Of a DNA stretch of 23,651 nt, positions 19,514-23,651 are shown piece by piece (the stretch's first letter is position 1; each line of letters opens with the position of its first letter). Made by a program: the position numbers and the translations under genes. The notes under the pieces were generated by a model. That model was given only the letters and a program-made list of their open reading frames with translations. It did no database searches and was not told where the DNA came from. This DNA comes from Guillardia theta CCMP2712 (lineage: Eukaryota; Cryptophyceae; Pyrenomonadales; Geminigeraceae), in contig NW_005434649.1 of the NCBI RefSeq assembly GCF_000315625.1, positions 258,495-282,145 on the forward strand, in the 5' to 3' direction.

Positions 19514-19980
19514 ATGGGGATAGAGAGCAAAGAGATCGCCGAGAAGCAGCAGCAGCCTCCCGTCCCCTCTGTGGATGACGACAGGTACTTGCCTTGTATT
19601 GCTGGGTACGAGGAGGATTTACGGCATGTGCAACAAGTAGCGATGAGGAGGCTGGTCCCATGCCTCCGCCAAGCCATCCAAACAAGAAGCGAAAGGTTCG
19701 AAATCTTCTCTCACTCTCTCTCGATCCCCTCTCCTCTTAGTGTACCTCTCCGTCGCTTGCGTCCCCCCCCATCCTCCCGCAAGCTGCTTCTCGTGAAAGG
19801 GCGGCAGGTGCTCGAGTTCCAGCAAGTCTTCTTGGACCATCTGCCGAGCGCGCAGCTCTACGAGGTTTGACTGATCCTTGTTGGCGTTCCGAGTGAGAGC
19901 AGGCGCAGAGAAGCTACATGCACCAGAACCAAGTGCTGCACGTGAAGTTCACCAAGACAAACTTTCTCATTACTGGAAGG

Positions 19981-20013
<33 letters not shown>

Positions 20014-20036
20014 CGACGACGACGACGATAATGACG

Positions 20037-20068
<32 letters not shown>

Positions 20069-20123
20069 AATGATGATGATGATGATGATGATGATAATGA
20101 TGATGATGATGATGATGATGATA

Positions 20124-20162
<39 letters not shown>

Positions 20163-23100
20163 CTGATAGAAGGAGGAGGAGGAGGAGGAGGAGAGAATGT
20201 CTTTCTTCTCATCGCAGAGGAGCACGGGCGGGTGAAAGGTCTGACGAGCTTGTCGATCCCTTCAGCGCGGAGGGCCACATCAAGTTCTGGAAGAAGAAAT
20301 CGAAAGAGATCGAGTTTGTGAAGAGGTTTTTTGCACATCTTGGGCCAGTGACAAGCATGGCGGTCTCTCTTGATGGTCTGAGTTGACTTGCTAGTCGACC
20401 ATGTCTGATTGCGGCTGTAGGAGTTTGGATGTGCTCGGTCAGCAGCAAAGACAAGGTAGTTTCAGTGTAGAATTGCTGCTGTTGTGCTCTTGCAAGGATT
20501 GGTTGTTGTTCGTTATGAGCGGATATGGGATGAGTTGGGCGCACGTTGATTGATTGTTCAAACATTGATCTATGACTTGTTCGCTGAATGATTGATGGAG
20601 ATTTCTCTGAAGAAGTTTCGTGAGAGATGGCTGACTGTTTCTAGGTCCTGAATGTATTCGATGTCATCAATTTCGACATGGTGAACCGAATCCAACTTGA
20701 CTTCACGTAAGTTCTTCCTATCATGACGACAAGAATCTTTAAATGCCATCGAAATACTATCGACCGCGATGTTTGTCCTTGATAGTAGCAGTAACTACAC
20801 AAGCAGTTTCTTGCTTTTGTTGTGTGATGGTGTTGTTGTCTTCGATTTCAACCTTTTGACCTCAATGGTTTTGTCTGCACTGTTTTCGCGGCAGTGATGA
20901 TTGACGGCACCGCTGCTTGTTGTTGTGCTTGTCTTGATCTCTGATCGCTTCACCTATCAGACCGAGTCGGGTCGAGTGGATCTCGAGGGCAGGAGCCAAT
21001 AAAATGCTGATTGCGATTGCATGCGCAGACTCAGGTCAGTGTACTGCTGTTCCTCTGGTGGAAACTGACGTTGCTGTTGTCATGGAAGGCGATATTAAGG
21101 TGTTCGACTCCAAGGGAAGCAACAAGGAACTGGTAACGCGATGTTTTGAATCTCAGCTAGAGTGGAGGACAAGGACAAGGGAGGAGGGACGACTTGGAAG
21201 CGAGGATGGAGCAGGGAGCAGGGAGGAGGAAGGAAGGGAGGATGAAGACGCTGCTGACGTCAACGACAACAGAAGGTGGTCTCCCTCCACAAGCACCCCG
21301 TCTGTGCGATGTGTTTCCATCCTCAGGTGAGGCTGCTCGTCTTGACGCGTCTGGATGAGTTTCTGACGCCCGACAGCTGGAAGCCGTCATCTCCACAGAC
21401 AAGAAGGGGATCATCGAGATGTGGGACCCCGACACCCTCCAGGTGCAGCTGAACCCCTGCAGGGTTGCCGTGCGTGAACCTTCTGCTGTCTTCCCTCACC
21501 TCCTCCTCATCCCACTCTCGACCTCTACTCCTCTCTGCTGGTTCCCCCATCCTCCTCTTTCTCCTCCTCTTCCTCTTTCTCCACAACTCCTCACCTCCTC
21601 TTTCAGATTCCTTCCGGCGTCAAGTTTCGGTTCAAGTCAGACACAGACTTGTACGAGCTTGCTAAGGTCCTCCAGCTAAGTTCCTTCCTACTCGTCGCTC
21701 TGACGATTCTCCCGTCAAACAGACTCGCTCGTTCGCCTACTCGCTGGACTTAAGCCCTGACGGAGATCTCGTGGCTGCCATGTGTTCGGACAAGCAGGTA
21801 CAGTGGACAACAAGAGGCGCAGGGGGGGGACAAGCAGGAGGGGAGGAGCAGGAGGGAGAAACAAGAGCAGCAGTAGCAGCAGCAGCAGGGGCAGCAGCAG
21901 GAAGAGGAGGGAGAACAGACTGAACAATCAGGGAGATGATGATCTGACTGTCATCGGAATAATGGGTCCTGGCTGACGCATGCTCGTCACAGGTCAGGAT
22001 CTGGAGATGCCTCACGGGCAAGTTGTTCAAGGTGAGACGAGGGTTTCAAGGAGGAGAAGTTTGAGAGGTCGACCAGAAAATCGACGAGTCACTTTCAGCG
22101 CTTTCATCTTCTCAAGCAGAGGTAAAGTATCTCATCGGCTGCTGACTTGAAAGTCAGCATTGTCAGCACCATGTCGCAAGTCCTCCCCTGCTTTCCTTCC
22201 TAGTTTTCTCCTCACAACAACCTTTCATCCTCTTATGCCTCATCTTGCATTTCATCCTCGCCCCTCCCCTCCCCTCCCTTACGTTCTCATAGGGAGGAAA
22301 CATGGCCCTTGACGCTCTTGACTTCGGTCGTCGAATGGTGAGAGCACATGAGAGGACGAGACGGGAAATGACGTGTGAGCAGGCGGTGGAGAAGGAGATG
22401 GAGTCGAACAAGTCAAAGTGAGGAGGAGGAGGAGAGAAGGAGGAGGAGGAGGAGGAGGAGGAAGAGGAGGAAGAGGAGGAGGAGGAGGAACTCACGGGCA
22501 TCGTCAGCGATGATTCCTGCATGCCGAACGCGATCTTCGATCAAAGTGGAAAGCTTTTGCTCTACGGCTCTCTGATCGGTGAGATCCGGACGCAAGAAAG
22601 TATCAGGAGGTGGGGAGAGAACGAGACTAGGAATGGAACAAGGGAAGGGGAGGGAGAAAAAGGGAAGATGGCGGTACAGGAGGGCAGAAACGAGGGAAGA
22701 GAACAAGGGGGGGGAGGAAATGCAAGGAACGGCAAGGCAGGGCAGGGAGCATGTTGGAGGGAGCATAGTCTTCTGTTAGTCTGACGGCATGTTTAGGCAT
22801 CAAGGTTGTCAACCTAGTGGAGAACAAGGTCATGAGGGTGCTGGGAAAGGTGACGAGCTGCTGCTCTTTGACCCGGCTGACGCGGCAGCCAGCCCGAGTC
22901 AAGTGAAAGATTCCTCTCCCTCTCCCTCTATCAGGTAATTGCTCCTCTACCCCGCCTCTTCCCTCCTACCCGCCCGTGCTCCGCCCCCCCCCCTCCCTTC
23001 CTCTCCCCTTCCTCTCTCCTACCTCCTCCCTTCCTTTCCCTCCCATGTCTACTCTCGACACTCATCTCTCCCAATCTCCCACTCCCGACAACCTTTGCAT

Positions 23101-23651
23101 CCTGCAAGTTTTACTTTCTCTTCCTTCCCTGTCTTGCGCTTGATCTATCTTGATGTGCCTGCAGGGAAGACAAGAAAAAGTATTTCAAGAGGAGGTAAGC
23201 TGAAATCTCTATGCACCCTTTCCCTTTCTCCCTTCATAGTGTACTTCCTCATTCAGCTTTCCCTCCCTCCCTCCCTTCTTTCCTCTCTCCCTGCGTTCCT
23301 CCTCTCTCTCTCCTTTCTTTTTCCTCCCTTCCTCTCACCTTGAAATCCTTCGCTCCTCTTCCTTCCTCTCTCCTCCTTCATCAAGGTTGATCGTCCCGTT
23401 CCCGGCAGCTGGAGATCGATCCCATACTTTGCGCCACGTCCTATGGCAAGAGCCGTTTCTACTTGTTCTCCAAGAGAGAGCCTGCGACGAGCGGAGGTAA
23501 AACAAGGGAGGGGAGAGGGGAAAGGAGTTGTGGGGAGGAGGAGAAGGAGGAGGAGAGGAGGAGAGGAGGAGGAGGAGGAGGAGGAGAGGAGGAGGAGATG
23601 GTGGTGGTGGTGGTGAGAAGGAGGGGGAGGAGGAGGAAGAGGAGGAGGAGG
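19514..23651 (+). CDS. PPWD1: PPWD1-type WD40-cyclophilin, N-terminal 435 aa (22 exons, runs off right edge)
   Basis: PPWD1 is a spliceosome-associated peptidyl-prolyl isomerase: WD40 domain first, cyclophilin last. Exons: 19514-19584, 19638-19695, 19808-19864, 19909-19979, 20266-20375, 20421-20455, 20645-20706, 20961-21034, 21089-21132, 21273-21326, 21377-21463, 21607-21666, 21723-21797, 21993-22031, 22077-22121, 22293-22337, 22383-22417, 22508-22578, 22797-22849, 22893-22934, 23165-23194, 23409-23496. All are GT-AG and every phase agrees. Family landmarks in order: KKRKVLEFQQVFLDHLPSA, RSYMHQNQVLHV, EGHIKFWKKKSKEIEFVKR, VFDVINFDM, STDKKGIIEMW, FKSDTDLYELAK, VRIWRCLTGKLFK, LLYGSLIGIKV, RFLSLSLYQ, FYLFSKREP. 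The last exon ends in phase 1 before a GGA-rich intron. The cyclophilin catalytic domain lies outside. Exon 10 may begin 3 nt later. Confidence 0.92.
19980..20190. repeat. (TGA/GAT)n microsatellite with higher-order 27-bp unit in PPWD1 intron 4
   Basis: A GAT/TGA tract begins exactly at the intron donor (GTGATGATG at 19980), contains a GAC block, then repeats units of 27-30 bp such as (TGATGA...)TAA at 20041, 20071 and 20098. It ends in a GGA run to about 20193. Open frames across it are poly-Met, poly-Asp/His or poly-Ile artefacts. Confidence 0.9.
22426..22490. repeat. GGA/GAA-rich tract in PPWD1 intron 17
   Basis: An interrupted GGA repeat fills most of the 90-nt intron 22418-22507. It encodes only poly-Arg or poly-Glu by chance and lies just after the donor. 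Confidence 0.8.
23511..23651. repeat. GGA/GGT-rich tract at the right edge
   Basis: After the last visible PPWD1 exon (ending 23496) the intron becomes an interrupted GGA repeat with a short (GGT)n block near 23600, continuing to the window end. Confidence 0.85.

Noticed and set aside
19514-19870. A continuous 118-codon reading from the PPWD1 start
   Set aside because: Only its first 71 nt and short later parts are coding. The family motifs need introns at 19585-19637 and 19696-19807.
19878-20338. Poly-Met, poly-Ile and poly-His open frames
   Set aside because: They are translations of the (GAT)n tract in PPWD1 intron 4.

Overview
The window is nuclear DNA of an intron-rich unicellular eukaryote. 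Genes lie on both strands, 0.3 to 1.7 kb apart, and are cut by many short introns (about 38-290 nt, mostly GT-AG). Introns and spacers carry purine- or pyrimidine-skewed GGA/TCC, GAT and GGT/GGC low-complexity tracts. The gene mix (a cilium-type nephrocystin-3-like protein, an algal-looking ammonium transporter, a spliceosomal PPWD1 cyclophilin, the replication factor Ctf8) fits a flagellated alga. A cryptophyte such as Guillardia theta is my inference, not something the sequence proves.

Layout. 1-1050: GA-rich degenerate repeats and a possible Ser/Pro-rich minus-strand gene leaving the left edge. 1051-6045 (+): nine-exon DUF4062-NACHT-TPR protein resembling nephrocystin-3, 1530 aa, with a perfect EF-hand loop inside the TPR region. 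6216-8803 (-): twelve-exon ammonium transporter, 490 aa, with one GC-AG intron and a tandemly duplicated acceptor-like unit in its last intron. 8804-10519: gene-free, with an AT-rich stretch followed by an unusual GC-rich island. 10520-11695 (+): five-exon secreted protein made of two matching 12-cysteine domains. 12044-12575 (-): Ctf8. 13385-14283 (+): a phase-consistent five-exon gene of unknown function. 14836-14891: nested AT-rich inverted repeat. 15098-15591 (+): unknown gene whose 5' end holds a frame-breaking 41-bp tandem duplication. 17298-18143 (-): phosducin/TXNDC9-like thioredoxin-fold protein. 19012-19342 (-): hydrophobic segments of an unresolved gene. 19514 to right edge (+): the first 22 coding exons of PPWD1 (WD40 part), with the cyclophilin domain beyond the window.

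No operon-like logic is expected here. The genes belong to separate cellular systems: cilium, nitrogen uptake, secretion, sister-chromatid cohesion, folding and splicing. The most novel item is the secreted two-domain cysteine-rich protein. The EF-hand inside a nephrocystin-3-like TPR array comes next. All exon models were built by hand from reading frame, splice signals and family resemblance. Intron phases agree throughout each multi-exon model reported as a gene.
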